Source of the DNA: an uncultured Sulfitobacter sp.
GTDB taxonomy: Bacteria > Pseudomonadota > Alphaproteobacteria > Rhodobacterales > Rhodobacteraceae
NCBI GenBank assembly: GCA_947502265.1
Contig: CANMZB010000023.1
Coordinates: forward strand, 1 to 57,691
Direction: 5' to 3'
Length of the DNA stretch: 57,691 nucleotides
Shown: positions 24,739-33,554 of the stretch, in pieces
How the letters are laid out: each line of letters begins with the position of its first letter
Position numbering within the stretch: position 1 is the stretch's first letter
Program-made: the position numbers and the translations under genes
The notes under the pieces: generated by a model
Database searches by the model: none
Told to the model about the DNA's origin: nothing
What the model saw: only the letters and a program-made list of their open reading frames with translations

Positions 24739-25839
24739 ATGGCACTTTCTATGGCGTTTCTATTCGCTTTTCTGGCGAGCTTTATTGTATCTGTTCTAAT
24801 TGTTTTCACTCAACGGTTTCATGGGCATTTAACACTGGATAACCATCCGGGGGTGCAAAAACTGCACACAGCCCCTACGCCCCGGATCGGCGGCCTGGCT
24901 TTGTTGGGTGGCGCAGTGGTGGGGGGATTATTTCTTGCGCCGGAGACACAGTGGCTGTGGTGGATGATTTGTATCTCAGCGGTGCCTGCCTTCGGGGCGG
25001 GCTTGTTGGAGGACATGACCAAGGGTGTGAGCGTGAAGATGCGGCTGCTGGCTACGATCTTCGCTGCAATGGTTTTCTGCACTCTGACAGGTTACCGGAT
25101 CACTGGTGTGGACATCATCGGCATTGACGGGCTGTTGTCGTTCTGGTTGCCGTCCTTTGTGCTCACTGTCTTTGCCGTTGGTGGAATCGCCAATGCCATC
25201 AATATCATCGACGGCGTGAACGGGCTGTCCTCAGGCACATCAATCATCATCCTGACCGGTTTTGCCGTGGTGGCAGGGCAGGCGGGAGATACGGCAATTC
25301 TGGGTGCCTGTCTTGTGGGCATCGGTGCGCTGTCGGGGTTTTTCTTCCTCAATTTTCCCAGCGGGCGTTTGTTCATGGGCGATGCGGGTGCTTATACGGC
25401 GGGCTTCCTGCTGGCGGTGATTGCTGTGGCCTTGCCCCAGCGAAATCCCGAGATTTCGCCGCTGATCGGGCTTCTGGCGCTGGCCTATCCAGTGATGGAA
25501 ACAGCGGTTTCTGTTGTGCGGCGCATCATACGTGAGGGCGCGCATCCCGGCGCACCGGACCGGTTGCACCTTCACAGTCTGGTCTACCGCTGCCGTGCAA
25601 GACGGCTGTCTCAAGCGCTGGGTGCGCCGCAGCTGCGCAATTCGCTGGCCGGTTTGATGCTGATGGGGATGCCGCTGCTCTCGGTCGTTCTGATGGTTCT
25701 GGTCAGCCACAGCAGCGCGCTGGTCTGGCTGAGCATCGCTTTTGTCGGAGGGGTTTATATCGTGCTTTACCGCAAGGTTGCGTTGTTGCCCCCGTTTGGC
25801 CGTATCGCAAGGAAACTGCGGTCCGAGATTAAAGCCTGA
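24739..25839 (+). CDS. Polyprenyl-phosphate sugar-1-phosphate transferase (WecA/MraY family)
   Basis: 366 residues with about ten membrane segments; GGAGCG lies upstream of ATG 24739. Family motifs are present: HTAPTPRIGGLALL, the acidic loop GLLEDMTKGVSVKMRL, NAINIIDGVNGLSSG, FPSGRLFMGDAGAYTAGF and the histidine motif PDRLHLHSLVYR. It transfers a HexNAc-1-phosphate or related sugar from UDP-sugar to undecaprenyl phosphate, the first step of repeat-unit assembly at the inner membrane. It starts the polysaccharide assembly region right after the IS427 element. The exact sugar cannot be read from the sequence. Confidence 0.88.
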   Translation: MALSMAFLFAFLASFIVSVLIVFTQRFHGHLTLDNHPGVQKLHTAPTPRIGGLALLGGAVVGGLFLAPETQWLWWMICISAVPAFGAGLLEDMTKGVSVKMRLLATIFAAMVFCTLTGYRITGVDIIGIDGLLSFWLPSFVLTVFAVGGIANAINIIDGVNGLSSGTSIIILTGFAVVAGQAGDTAILGACLVGIGALSGFFFLNFPSGRLFMGDAGAYTAGFLLAVIAVALPQRNPEISPLIGLLALAYPVMETAVSVVRRIIREGAHPGAPDRLHLHSLVYRCRARRLSQALGAPQLRNSLAGLMLMGMPLLSVVLMVLVSHSSALVWLSIAFVGGVYIVLYRKVALLPPFGRIARKLRSEIKA

Positions 25840-25854
25840 TCTTTGAGATGTGTC

Positions 25855-26427
25855 TTAGACGGGCCGTTCAATCATTGCGGGGGGCACGGTCAAAGCTGTC
25901 GTACGTCCCAGCATTTCAAGAAGGAGGTGGATTCGCCGGTCCGGTTCGATCTTCTCGACTGTGCCGATGAACCCTGCAAAAGGACCACTGGTCAGGCGCA
26001 CAGCTTCGCCCTGCTGAAAATCATCAGGCGGCATCAGGCAGCCATCAGCGTCACAGCGCATCATAAGACCCGTCACGATGCTGGAGGGCACCTGCGCAGG
26101 GCGGTTGCCGGATTTCACCAGTGATCCAATACCGGGCGTGGTGGCCACTTCGTGCCAGCGCGGCGCAGCGGGGTCGGTCGAGAAGAACAGGTAGCCGCCA
26201 AAGACCGGCCGTAGCCCGTCAATTTGCCGCCCGCGCCATCGTCTGGACGTGTGATGGCGCGGCATGAACACAGCGAAACCCGCCTTCGCCAGATTGCGGA
26301 ATGCGATATGGCCCTGGTTCGGGCGACAAACGGCCAAATGCCACGGCGCGTCGACAAAACTGTCTGATGAAAAGGCGCGCATAGGGGGTAAAATCCGGAA
26401 ATTGTTAATACGTTCATTAATGAACAC
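25855..26427 (-). CDS. NusG-like/RfaH-type transcription factor
   Basis: 190 residues. The N-terminal domain reads WHLAVCRPNQGHIAFRNLAKAGFAVFMPRH, typical of NusG N-terminal domains. The C-terminal KOW domain is GEAVRLTSGPFAGFIGTVEKIEPDRRIHLLLEMLGR. Specialised NusG paralogues let RNA polymerase read through long polysaccharide operons. No ops-like GGCGGTAGC element was found, so recruitment would differ. The gene faces the sugar transferase gene end to end and is divergent from the EPS MarR regulator. The start may be ATG 26427 or 26382 (MRAFSSDSF); neither has a strong ribosome site. Confidence 0.8.
   Translation of the reverse strand: MFINERINNFRILPPMRAFSSDSFVDAPWHLAVCRPNQGHIAFRNLAKAGFAVFMPRHHTSRRWRGRQIDGLRPVFGGYLFFSTDPAAPRWHEVATTPGIGSLVKSGNRPAQVPSSIVTGLMMRCDADGCLMPPDDFQQGEAVRLTSGPFAGFIGTVEKIEPDRRIHLLLEMLGRTTALTVPPAMIERPV
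26412..26425. promoter_or_regulatory. 14-bp perfect palindrome between NusG-like and MarR-EPS genes
   Basis: GTTCATTAATGAAC is a perfect palindrome. It overlaps the first possible start codon of the NusG-like gene and lies about 175 bp before the MarR-EPS start. A binding site for that regulator, or for a LuxR-like one, is possible but unproven. If it is an operator, the NusG-like start is probably the later ATG. Confidence 0.35.
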
Positions 26428-26598
26428 AAAACGCCCATTCCTGCAATGCGCGAGAGGGCAGGTGGTTAACTATCTGTTCAAGTATCAGTGGCGGGGGCTT
26501 TAGTCTGAAGGACACCCGTGCTATTGACCCCCATCTGCATATGCGAATTTTCGTATTATATATTAAAATCAAAATGTTACCGTATTTGCCTGTGGCGA

Positions 26599-26973
26599 AT
26601 GGCGGTGCGGCGCCCTGCCATGGGTGATCCTGTCGAAGATGCCCGCTTCCGGGTCATGTGGCTGGTGGAAAAACGCCCTGAAATCAGCCAGCGCGAGATT
26701 TCCGAAGAACTGGGCATGGCGCTAGGGCGCGTCAATTATATCCTGCGCGCGTTGTCTGACAAAGGGCTGGTCAAAATCGCCAACTTCCGAAATTCGCGTA
26801 ACAAGCTGCGCTATGCTTATATCCTGACGCCCGAAGGAATATCCACGCGCAGCGCCCTGACGGCAAACTTCCTGCGCACCAAGCTGCGCGAATATGATGC
26901 CTTGCAAGCGGAGATCGAGGCACTGCGCAGCGATCTGGATGCTGCGGACTCAAAGGATGGCGTTCCCGGATGA
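26599..26973 (+). CDS. EPS-associated MarR-family regulator
   Basis: 124 residues from the ATG at 26599; ATG 26620 (MGDPVEDARFRV) is an alternative. RFRVMWLVEKRPEISQREISEELGMALGRVNYILRALSDKGLVKI is a winged-helix DNA-binding domain, split here only by its wing. The C-terminal helix (TKLREYDALQAEIEALRSDL) would dimerise. This layout is the MarR_EPS type described beside exopolysaccharide genes in many Proteobacteria. The last bases overlap the deacetylase gene (ATGA), so it is co-transcribed with the genes it probably controls. Confidence 0.85.
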   Translation: MAVRRPAMGDPVEDARFRVMWLVEKRPEISQREISEELGMALGRVNYILRALSDKGLVKIANFRNSRNKLRYAYILTPEGISTRSALTANFLRTKLREYDALQAEIEALRSDLDAADSKDGVPG

Positions 26974-27935
26974 GTGGCGAGTTTGTCATCTCGCTTGATT
27001 TCGAACTGCTGTGGGGCGTGCGCGATCATGCCACGCGCGACAGCTACGGTGCCAATGTTCTGGGCGGTCGCGAAGCTATCCCGCGCATCCTCGACCTGTT
27101 CGAACGCCACGACATCAAAGCAACATGGGCCACCGTTGGCCTTCTCATGGCCGAGAGCCGCGACGAGTTGCTGGCCAGCCTGCCGCCTGAAGAGTTGCGC
27201 CCGCGCTACACCGACCCGCGCCTGTCCAATTACAGCTACCTCGACGAGGTCGGCGAAGACGAGCGCCGCGATCCGCATTATTATGGCATGTCATTGGTCC
27301 GCCGGATTATGGAGTGTCCGGGGCAGGAGATCGGGACGCATACGCATGCCAATTATTACCCGCTTGAATCTGGGCAGGACATCACCAGTTTCGAGGCTGA
27401 TCTGGTGGCTGCAATCGCGATGGCCAAGCAGCGCAGTATTGTGCTCAAATCTATTGTTTTCCCGCGTAATCAATATGCGGCAATGCATCTGAAGTCCTGC
27501 GCAAAGCTGGGGCTTCAGACCTACCGCGGAAACGAGACAGCATGGCCTTACCGCGCGACACCGGTTGCGCGCCAGACACTTAACCGCCGTGCATTGCGTC
27601 TGAGTGATGCCCATAGTGGCATGTTTGGTCCAAAGACCTTTTTACGTGAGGCGGGGCAGGGGGGGGACATGGCAGATGTGCCTGCAAGCCAGTTCCTGCG
27701 GCCCAAGGTTGGTGCGCTGCGGGCGATACATCCCTTGCATGTCCGCACGATCAAACGCGCGATGACAGACGCCGCACGCACCCGCAAAGGGTATCATCTG
27801 TGGTGGCACCCGCATAACTTTGGCCTGAAGACTGCTGATAATCTGGCCGCCCTGTCAGGTATCCTGACGCATTTTCACAAGCTTGAAAATGAACACGGCA
27901 TGGTATCGCGCTCCATGTCTCCCGTTACTTTATGA
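26970..27935 (+). CDS. Polysaccharide deacetylase-family protein
   Basis: 321 residues, no signal peptide. The NodB-like fold is recognisable by SLDFELLWG (metal/catalytic Asp), FERHDIKATWATVG, and the histidine pair in GTHTHANYYPLE; the C-terminal WWHPHNFGLKTADNL supplies the last conserved histidine. Members of this cytoplasmic branch occur in EPS clusters and may remove acetyl groups from amino sugars or act on lipid-linked intermediates. The overlap with the regulator gene suggests coupling. The substrate is unknown. Confidence 0.75.
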   Translation: MSGEFVISLDFELLWGVRDHATRDSYGANVLGGREAIPRILDLFERHDIKATWATVGLLMAESRDELLASLPPEELRPRYTDPRLSNYSYLDEVGEDERRDPHYYGMSLVRRIMECPGQEIGTHTHANYYPLESGQDITSFEADLVAAIAMAKQRSIVLKSIVFPRNQYAAMHLKSCAKLGLQTYRGNETAWPYRATPVARQTLNRRALRLSDAHSGMFGPKTFLREAGQGGDMADVPASQFLRPKVGALRAIHPLHVRTIKRAMTDAARTRKGYHLWWHPHNFGLKTADNLAALSGILTHFHKLENEHGMVSRSMSPVTL

Positions 27936-27951
27936 ATAATAGGCTAACCAT

Positions 27952-28962
27952 ATGAAACGTATTCTCATCACCGGAACTGCCGGTTTTATCGGCTTTCACC
28001 TTGCCAAGTTGCTGCTGGCCGAGGGGTTTATTGTGCATGGCTATGACGGGATGACCGACTATTACGACGTCGCCCTCAAGCAGCGGCGTCACCAGATGCT
28101 GCTGCAATCGCCCGGCTTTTCCGCGACCGAAGCGCTGCTGGAGGACGGCGATACGCTGGACCGTGTGTTTGACGATTTCAAGCCTGACGTGATTGTCCAC
28201 CTCGCGGCACAGGCGGGCGTGCGTTATAGCCTTGAGAACCCGCGCGCCTATCTGGATGCAAATGTCATCGGCACTTTCAACGTGATGGAAGCTGCACGGC
28301 GGCTGGAGGTTCAGCACCTGCTGATGGCCTCAACCAGTTCGGTCTACGGGGCAAACACCGAGATGCCGTTTATCGAGACGGAAAAGGCCGACACCCAGCT
28401 GACCATCTACGCCGCCACCAAGAAAGCGAACGAGAGCATGGCGCATGCCTATGCCCATCTGTGGAACCTGCCCACCACGATGTTCCGGTTTTTCACCGTC
28501 TACGGCCCGTGGGGGCGGCCCGATCTGGCGCTGTATAAATTCGTCGATGCGATCCTCGATGACCGGCCTATCGACATTTATAACCACGGCGACATGTACC
28601 GCGATTTCACCTATGTCGATGATCTGGTGCGCGCGATCCGCCTGCTGATCGATGCGGTGCCGGTGCGGCCCGAGGACGGTGTGGTGCCCGAAGGCGACAG
28701 CCTGTCGCCCGTCGCACCCTACCGCGTGGTGAACATCGGCAATTCCGACAAGGTGCGCCTGCTGGATTTCATCGACGCGATCGAGGACTGCCTCGGTCAA
28801 AAGGCCAAGCGCAACTACATGGACATGCAGATGGGCGATGTGCCCGCCACATGGGCCAATGCCGAGCTGTTGCAAACCCTCACCGGATACCGTCCGCAGA
28901 CCGACTTTCGCGATGGCATCGCCAAGTTTGTGGAATGGTATCGGGACTATGCAGGGAAATAA
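27952..28962 (+). CDS. NAD-dependent epimerase, UDP-glucuronate 4-epimerase-like
   Basis: 336 residues, extended SDR. NAD-binding TGTAGFIGFHLAK is at the N-terminus, and the catalytic YxxxK is IYAATKKANE with Ser/Thr in ASTSSVYG. The stretches RFFTVYGPWGRPDLALYKF and YNHGDMYRDFTYVDDLV match UDP-uronate 4-epimerases (LspL/Gla type). It would turn UDP-glucuronate, or the acid made by the neighbouring dehydrogenase, into its 4-epimer. The order epimerase-VanZ-like-dehydrogenase supports a uronic acid in the repeat unit. Confidence 0.82.
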   Translation: MKRILITGTAGFIGFHLAKLLLAEGFIVHGYDGMTDYYDVALKQRRHQMLLQSPGFSATEALLEDGDTLDRVFDDFKPDVIVHLAAQAGVRYSLENPRAYLDANVIGTFNVMEAARRLEVQHLLMASTSSVYGANTEMPFIETEKADTQLTIYAATKKANESMAHAYAHLWNLPTTMFRFFTVYGPWGRPDLALYKFVDAILDDRPIDIYNHGDMYRDFTYVDDLVRAIRLLIDAVPVRPEDGVVPEGDSLSPVAPYRVVNIGNSDKVRLLDFIDAIEDCLGQKAKRNYMDMQMGDVPATWANAELLQTLTGYRPQTDFRDGIAKFVEWYRDYAGK

Positions 28963-28963
28963 C

Positions 28964-29326
28964 GTGCGAACGGCCCTTGTTCTCGCTGTTTCGACGTTAT
29001 TGGCGGTAACGCTATACTATGGCGTTATCTTTGAAGGCCAGCTGCCTGATCACCGCATATTGCGTGGTAAAAACGATCTTTTTCTACATTTTTTCGTTTT
29101 TGCGGCTCTGACCATTCCCGTGCGGTTGCTGTGGAGTGGTTGGACATCTCTTGCGGCGCTGGCCTTTTGCGCGGTGGCCATTGAGGCCATTCAGATATTC
29201 CAGCCCGGGCGCAATGCCACCTTTGATGACATCGCAGCCAGTATCGCGGGAATCCTGGTCGGGGCTGTGTTTATTGCACTCCTCCAGCGCGGCATTTACA
29301 GAATTTCGAACTCAAACCATAAGTGA
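28964..29326 (+). CDS. VanZ-like small membrane protein
   Basis: About 120 residues. The GTG at 28964 follows AGGGAAAT and comes one base after the epimerase stop; an ATG at 28949 is possible. Four hydrophobic segments (ALVLAVSTLLAVTLYYG, LFLHFFVFAALTIPVRLL, LAALAFCAVAIEAIQIF, IAASIAGILVGAVFIALLQ) enclose the motif KNDLFLHF and QPGRNATFDDI, typical of VanZ-like proteins. Its function is not known; such proteins often appear in EPS clusters. Confidence 0.7.
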   Translation: MRTALVLAVSTLLAVTLYYGVIFEGQLPDHRILRGKNDLFLHFFVFAALTIPVRLLWSGWTSLAALAFCAVAIEAIQIFQPGRNATFDDIAASIAGILVGAVFIALLQRGIYRISNSNHK

Positions 29327-29336
29327 CTTTACAGAT

Positions 29337-30603
29337 ATGACCCAAACCATCGCGATCATCGGCCTTGGCTATGTCGGTCTGCCCCTTGCGGCGGAATTTG
29401 GCAAACACCGGCCTGTCATCGGTTTTGACACCAACTCCGAGCGCATCGCCGCCTTGAAAGATGGACAGGACTCCACACGTGAGGTGAGCGTGGAAGAACT
29501 GCAATCATCAACGCATCTGACGCTGAGCTCCAATGTGGATGATCTGAAGGCCGCTACGATTTTCATCGTCACCGTGCCGACGCCGATTGATGCGCACAAG
29601 CGGCCTGACCTGACGCCGCTGCTGCGTGCCTCGGAAACGGTGGGGCGGGTGCTAAAAAAGGGGCGATATCGTGATCTATGAAAGCACGGTCTATCCCGGT
29701 GCCACGGAGGAAGATTGCGTGCCAGTGCTGGAGCGTGTCTCGGGCCTCACGTTCAACGAGGATTTCACCTGTGGCTACTCCCCCGAGCGGATCAATCCCG
29801 GAGACAAAGAACACCGGCTGACGACGATCCTCAAGGTCACGGCAGGCTCTACCCCTGAAACGGCCGAGGTGGTGGATTCACTCTATGCCTCGATCATCAC
29901 GGCGGGCACCTACAAAGCCGAAAGCATCCGCGTGGCGGAAGCCGCCAAGGTGATCGAGAACACCCAGCGGGATCTGAACATTGCGCTGGTGAACGAGCTG
30001 GCGATTATCTTCAACCGTATGGGCATCGACACCGAGGCTGTGCTGAAAGCGGCTGGCACCAAGTGGAATTTCCTGCCCTTCCGTCCGGGTCTTGTCGGCG
30101 GGCACTGCATCGGCGTGGACCCCTACTACCTGACGCACAAAGCCGAAGCGATGGGCTACCATCCGCAAGTTATTCTTGCGGGTCGACGGATCAATGGCGG
30201 CATGGGTGCCTATGTCGCAGGCCAGATGGTCAAAGCGATGCTGAAACGCCGGATTCAGGTGAACGGCGCGCGGATTTTGGTGCTGGGCCTGACGTTCAAG
30301 GAAAACTGCCCTGACCTGCGCAATACGCGCGTGGTGGATGTGGTGGCCGAATTGCGCGAGTATGGCGTGGAGGTCGATGTGCATGACCCTTGGGTTGATG
30401 CAGCAGAGGCCAGGCGTAAATATGGTCTGGACCTGGTGACAGAGCCGGAAGCGGGCGCTTATGATGGCGTGATCCTTGCCGTGGCCCATGATAGCTATCG
30501 TGACATGGGGGTTGATAAGTTGCGCGCTTTTGGTGCAGCCGCGCACCTGTTCTTTGATCTGAAGAATGTCTTTGCCAGCGACGAGAGTGATCTGAGGCTG
30601 TGA
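29337..30603 (+). pseudogene. tviB: UDP-N-acetylhexosamine 6-dehydrogenase (TviB type) with one-base frameshift
   Basis: The first part (to the stop at 29681) has NAD-binding IAIIGLGYVGLPLAAEFG and VTVPTPIDAHKRPDL. The second part resumes one frame away with [30 protein letters not shown], the catalytic cysteine loop [17 protein letters not shown] and [13 protein letters not shown]. The join is at A6G4 (29654-29663); one G fewer restores [13 protein letters not shown] and a full ~420-residue enzyme. It would oxidise UDP-GlcNAc or UDP-GalNAc to the uronic acid. Apart from this base everything is conserved, so a sequencing error, a recent mutation or slippage are all possible. Confidence 0.85.
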
Positions 30604-31154
30604 TGCAATCCACCCTGACCCGTATTGAAGGCCCAAATCTTACGTTGCGGCTCATCCAGCCCGAGGATGCTGATTATGTGTATGGTTTACGCATGAACCC
30701 GGCCTACAACCAACACTTGTCCCAAGTGCAGGGAACAGCCGAAGATCAGCGCCAATGGATTGAGCGTTATAAAACCCGCGAGGCCGACGGTCAGGAGTTT
30801 TATTACATTATCGAACGGAATGATGGGCAACCGTGTGGCGTCGTGCGGCTTTATGACCTTGATGAAGAGAGCTTTACATGGGGCAGCTGGATTTTGGATG
30901 GCAATAAACCGGCGAAGGCGGCGCTAGAGAGTGCAGTTCTATCGTTTGCTCTTGGTTTTAATGTGCTGGATCGTGAGTTTGCGAATGTTGATGTGCGCAT
31001 CGAAAATAAACACGCCCGAGCATTCTATCAACGGTTGGGTATGATCGAAACGTCCAGAACCCAAACCGACATTTTCTTTATTTATCCCCGCACACGATTT
31101 GAAGCGGATCGAGATAAATACATTGCAATTTTGAATGTGGAAAACAAAATATGA
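30603..31154 (+). CDS. GNAT-family N-acetyltransferase
   Basis: 183 residues. RimJ/RimL-like GNAT layout: NLTLRLIQPEDADYVYGLRMNP, then QPCGVVRLYDLDEESFTWGSWIL, and the late motif ENKHARAFYQRLGMIETSRTQTDIFF, where acetyl-CoA binds. The start overlaps the dehydrogenase stop (TGATG). It stands directly before a 3,4-ketoisomerase and an aminotransferase. The likely role is acetylation of the amino group on the 3-amino-3,6-dideoxyhexose made by those enzymes. Confidence 0.8.
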   Translation: MQSTLTRIEGPNLTLRLIQPEDADYVYGLRMNPAYNQHLSQVQGTAEDQRQWIERYKTREADGQEFYYIIERNDGQPCGVVRLYDLDEESFTWGSWILDGNKPAKAALESAVLSFALGFNVLDREFANVDVRIENKHARAFYQRLGMIETSRTQTDIFFIYPRTRFEADRDKYIAILNVENKI

Positions 31155-31573
31155 GTGGACAAAAGAACTTTGTACAAGAAATTACCCTTCCGCAAATCCA
31201 CGATCCTCGCGGGGACCTGACTTTTGTTGAGGGCGGCAATCATATTCCGTTTGATATCCGTCGGGTCTATTATCTTTATAACGTTCCCGTGGATTCCGAA
31301 CGTGGCGGTCACGCCCATAGGGAGCTTGAACAGGTGGTTTTCGCCCTATCAGGCAGCTTCCGTATGAAAATAGACGACGGCCACACAAAATCTGAATATT
31401 GGCTGCGCGATCCCCGCAAGGGGCTTTACATCAACAAACTGATCTGGCGCGAAATGGATGCGTTTAGTCAGGGTGCGGTTTGCATGGTCCTTGCGTCACA
31501 CCGTTATGACGAGGCGGATTACTATCGTGATTACGATGAGTTTCTGAATGCCACAAGGAACAACACCCCATGA
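31151..31573 (+). CDS. Sugar 3,4-ketoisomerase (FdtA/QdtA type)
   Basis: 140 residues, cupin fold of the WxcM-like family. Signature parts are [29 protein letters not shown], the histidine motif [12 protein letters not shown] and [11 protein letters not shown]. Such enzymes move the keto group of dTDP-4-keto-6-deoxyglucose from C4 to C3, giving the precursor of Fuc3N or Qui3N. The flanking acetyltransferase and aminotransferase overlap it by 4 bp each and complete the branch. The enzymes making dTDP-4-keto-6-deoxyglucose (RmlA/RmlB) are not in this window. Confidence 0.88.
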   Translation: MSGQKNFVQEITLPQIHDPRGDLTFVEGGNHIPFDIRRVYYLYNVPVDSERGGHAHRELEQVVFALSGSFRMKIDDGHTKSEYWLRDPRKGLYINKLIWREMDAFSQGAVCMVLASHRYDEADYYRDYDEFLNATRNNTP

Positions 31574-32670
31574 TCCCCTTTCTCGACCTTGGCGCGGCAT
31601 ACCGCGAGATCAAACCGGAAATTGACGCGGCTGTGCAGCGGGTGCTGGACAGTGGCTGGTATATCCTTGGCCCTGAGGTTGAAGCCTTTGAGGAAGAATG
31701 GGCCGAGTATTGCGGGGCGGAACATGCAGTGGGTCTGGCAAATGGTCTGGATGCGCTGGTGCTTGCGCTGCGCGCGCTGGATGTAGGGACGGGGGACGAG
31801 GTGATCGTGCCGTCCAACACCTATATCGCGACCTGGCTGGCGGTATCGGCAGTCGGGGCCACGCCTGTCCCGGTCGAGCCTGATCCCGCCACACACAACA
31901 TTGACCCCGACCGTATTGAAGCTGCAATGACAGAGCGGACCAAAGCAATCCTGCCCGTGCATCTTTATGGCCAGCCAGCCGATCTTGATCCGATCCTCAA
32001 GCTTGCGCGGGCAAGGGGCGTCGCTGTTGTTGAAGATGCGGCGCAAGCCCACGGTGCGCGTTACAAGGGCAAACGCATCGGGGCGCATGGCGATATCGTC
32101 TGCTGGAGCTTTTATCCCGGCAAGAACCTTGGTGCCTTGGGCGATGCAGGGGCAGTGACGACCAATAATCCCGATCTTGCCGACCGTATTCGTGTGCTGC
32201 GCAACTATGGCAGCCGGGTGAAATATGTGAACGAAGTGCAAGGCGGCAATTCGCGGCTCGACCCTGTGCAGGCGGCGGCCTTGCGGGTGAAGCTGGTGTA
32301 TCTGGAGGAGTGGACCTCACGACGCAGCGCCATTGCGGACTTCTATCTGAAGGGTCTTGCCGACACAGACCTGATCCTGCCACATGTGCCGGACTGGGCC
32401 GATCCGGCGTGGCACCTGTTCGTCGTGCGCAGCGCGCGACGGGAGTCTCTCCAGACACAGCTGGCCAAAGCGAACATCGGCACCCTGATCCATTATCCAA
32501 TCCCGCCACATATGCAGGAAGCTTATGCCAAAATGGGATTGGCCGCAGATGCGCTGCCACTGGCACAACAACTTGCGGATGAAGTGTTGAGCCTGCCTAT
32601 CGGCCCGCAGTTGCCGTTGGATGATGCAAGAGCAGTAGTTGCAACTTTTTTTCAGAAAATAGAATTATGA
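31570..32670 (+). CDS. DegT/DnrJ-family aminotransferase (FdtB/QdtB type)
   Basis: 366 residues. PLP-dependent sugar aminotransferase: [16 protein letters not shown] start, [20 protein letters not shown], the aspartate region [15 protein letters not shown], and the lysine loop [17 protein letters not shown] where Lys would hold [13 protein letters not shown] and [19 protein letters not shown] end the family pattern. It would aminate the 3-keto sugar made by the preceding isomerase. It overlaps its neighbours on both sides by 4 bp. Confidence 0.9.
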   Translation: MIPFLDLGAAYREIKPEIDAAVQRVLDSGWYILGPEVEAFEEEWAEYCGAEHAVGLANGLDALVLALRALDVGTGDEVIVPSNTYIATWLAVSAVGATPVPVEPDPATHNIDPDRIEAAMTERTKAILPVHLYGQPADLDPILKLARARGVAVVEDAAQAHGARYKGKRIGAHGDIVCWSFYPGKNLGALGDAGAVTTNNPDLADRIRVLRNYGSRVKYVNEVQGGNSRLDPVQAAALRVKLVYLEEWTSRRSAIADFYLKGLADTDLILPHVPDWADPAWHLFVVRSARRESLQTQLAKANIGTLIHYPIPPHMQEAYAKMGLAADALPLAQQLADEVLSLPIGPQLPLDDARAVVATFFQKIEL

Positions 32671-33554
32671 GCGGCCACCTCTACATACACATAGGTCCAC
32701 CGAAAACAGCTACAACTTCACTGCAGCTTGGTTTGCAGAGATGTTTAGATCCGTCTTTCGCTTATCTTGGAACTCGACAACCCAGAGCGCTCGAAAATTT
32801 AGATGAGTCTAGAGTAATATTGGCATTTGCATCAGGACGTGAATCAGGTGATCTAGTTGAAATCATTAAAAGAATTAAAGACTTGATCAGTGCCGGGAAA
32901 ACCGTCTTCCTTTCTGAAGAGATGTTTTTAGTCTGGCAGCCACAGTCATCATTTTGGGACAAGTTAAAGCGGCTTGAAGAAGCTCTCTTAGATATCCCAC
33001 ATTCATACATTATGACCCTGCGCGATCCGATTGATGCCCTCCCATCATACTATCAAGAAGTATATGCTGGCCTCTCAATGCCAGAAAAGTGGAACGCGCA
33101 GCGGTTCTTTAAACATGAAAGATGCGACAGCTTTGATTATATGAAGGTCACTAGATTCATCGAGTCTCTCAATCAAGATATACGACTTATCGACTTCAAA
33201 TTACTAACTCGGTCCGAAATTTCCTTCAAAGAGTTGCTTGGTTCTGAGGTAAATTTATCAGGAACCATATCAATTTTGAAAGAGAACGTGGGGGGGAAAA
33301 ACAAAGACAATAAGCGCAGTATGCCACCTATCACTCTCACCGATGTTTTTCGGTATCGGAGCTTTCAAAGAATAAAAAACTTTTCAAAAAGTCATCTTCC
33401 AGACTTTTTTCGATACGTGAAAGTTTTCTCGGAGAAGTTTAGAATCAGGGGCCATCGCCATGAATTTATAACGGTGCATGAACCGCGATTGTCGGAGTTG
33501 CGCCAATCATATTTTGAAGCGCTAGAATACGCTAAGCCTCACACCAATGCCTGA
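32667..33554 (+). CDS. Sulfotransferase-family protein
   Basis: 295 residues. The N-terminal [18 protein letters not shown] is the PAPS 5'-phosphosulfate loop, and [19 protein letters not shown] is the 3'-phosphate-binding motif, so sulfate transfer from PAPS is likely. The acceptor could be a sugar of the polysaccharide. The gene is clearly more AT-rich than its neighbours and uses AT-ending codons, which suggests a separate origin. It overlaps the aminotransferase by 4 bp and the flippase by 8 bp, so the insertion became part of the operon. Confidence 0.75.
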   Translation: MSGHLYIHIGPPKTATTSLQLGLQRCLDPSFAYLGTRQPRALENLDESRVILAFASGRESGDLVEIIKRIKDLISAGKTVFLSEEMFLVWQPQSSFWDKLKRLEEALLDIPHSYIMTLRDPIDALPSYYQEVYAGLSMPEKWNAQRFFKHERCDSFDYMKVTRFIESLNQDIRLIDFKLLTRSEISFKELLGSEVNLSGTISILKENVGGKNKDNKRSMPPITLTDVFRYRSFQRIKNFSKSHLPDFFRYVKVFSEKFRIRGHRHEFITVHEPRLSELRQSYFEALEYAKPHTNA

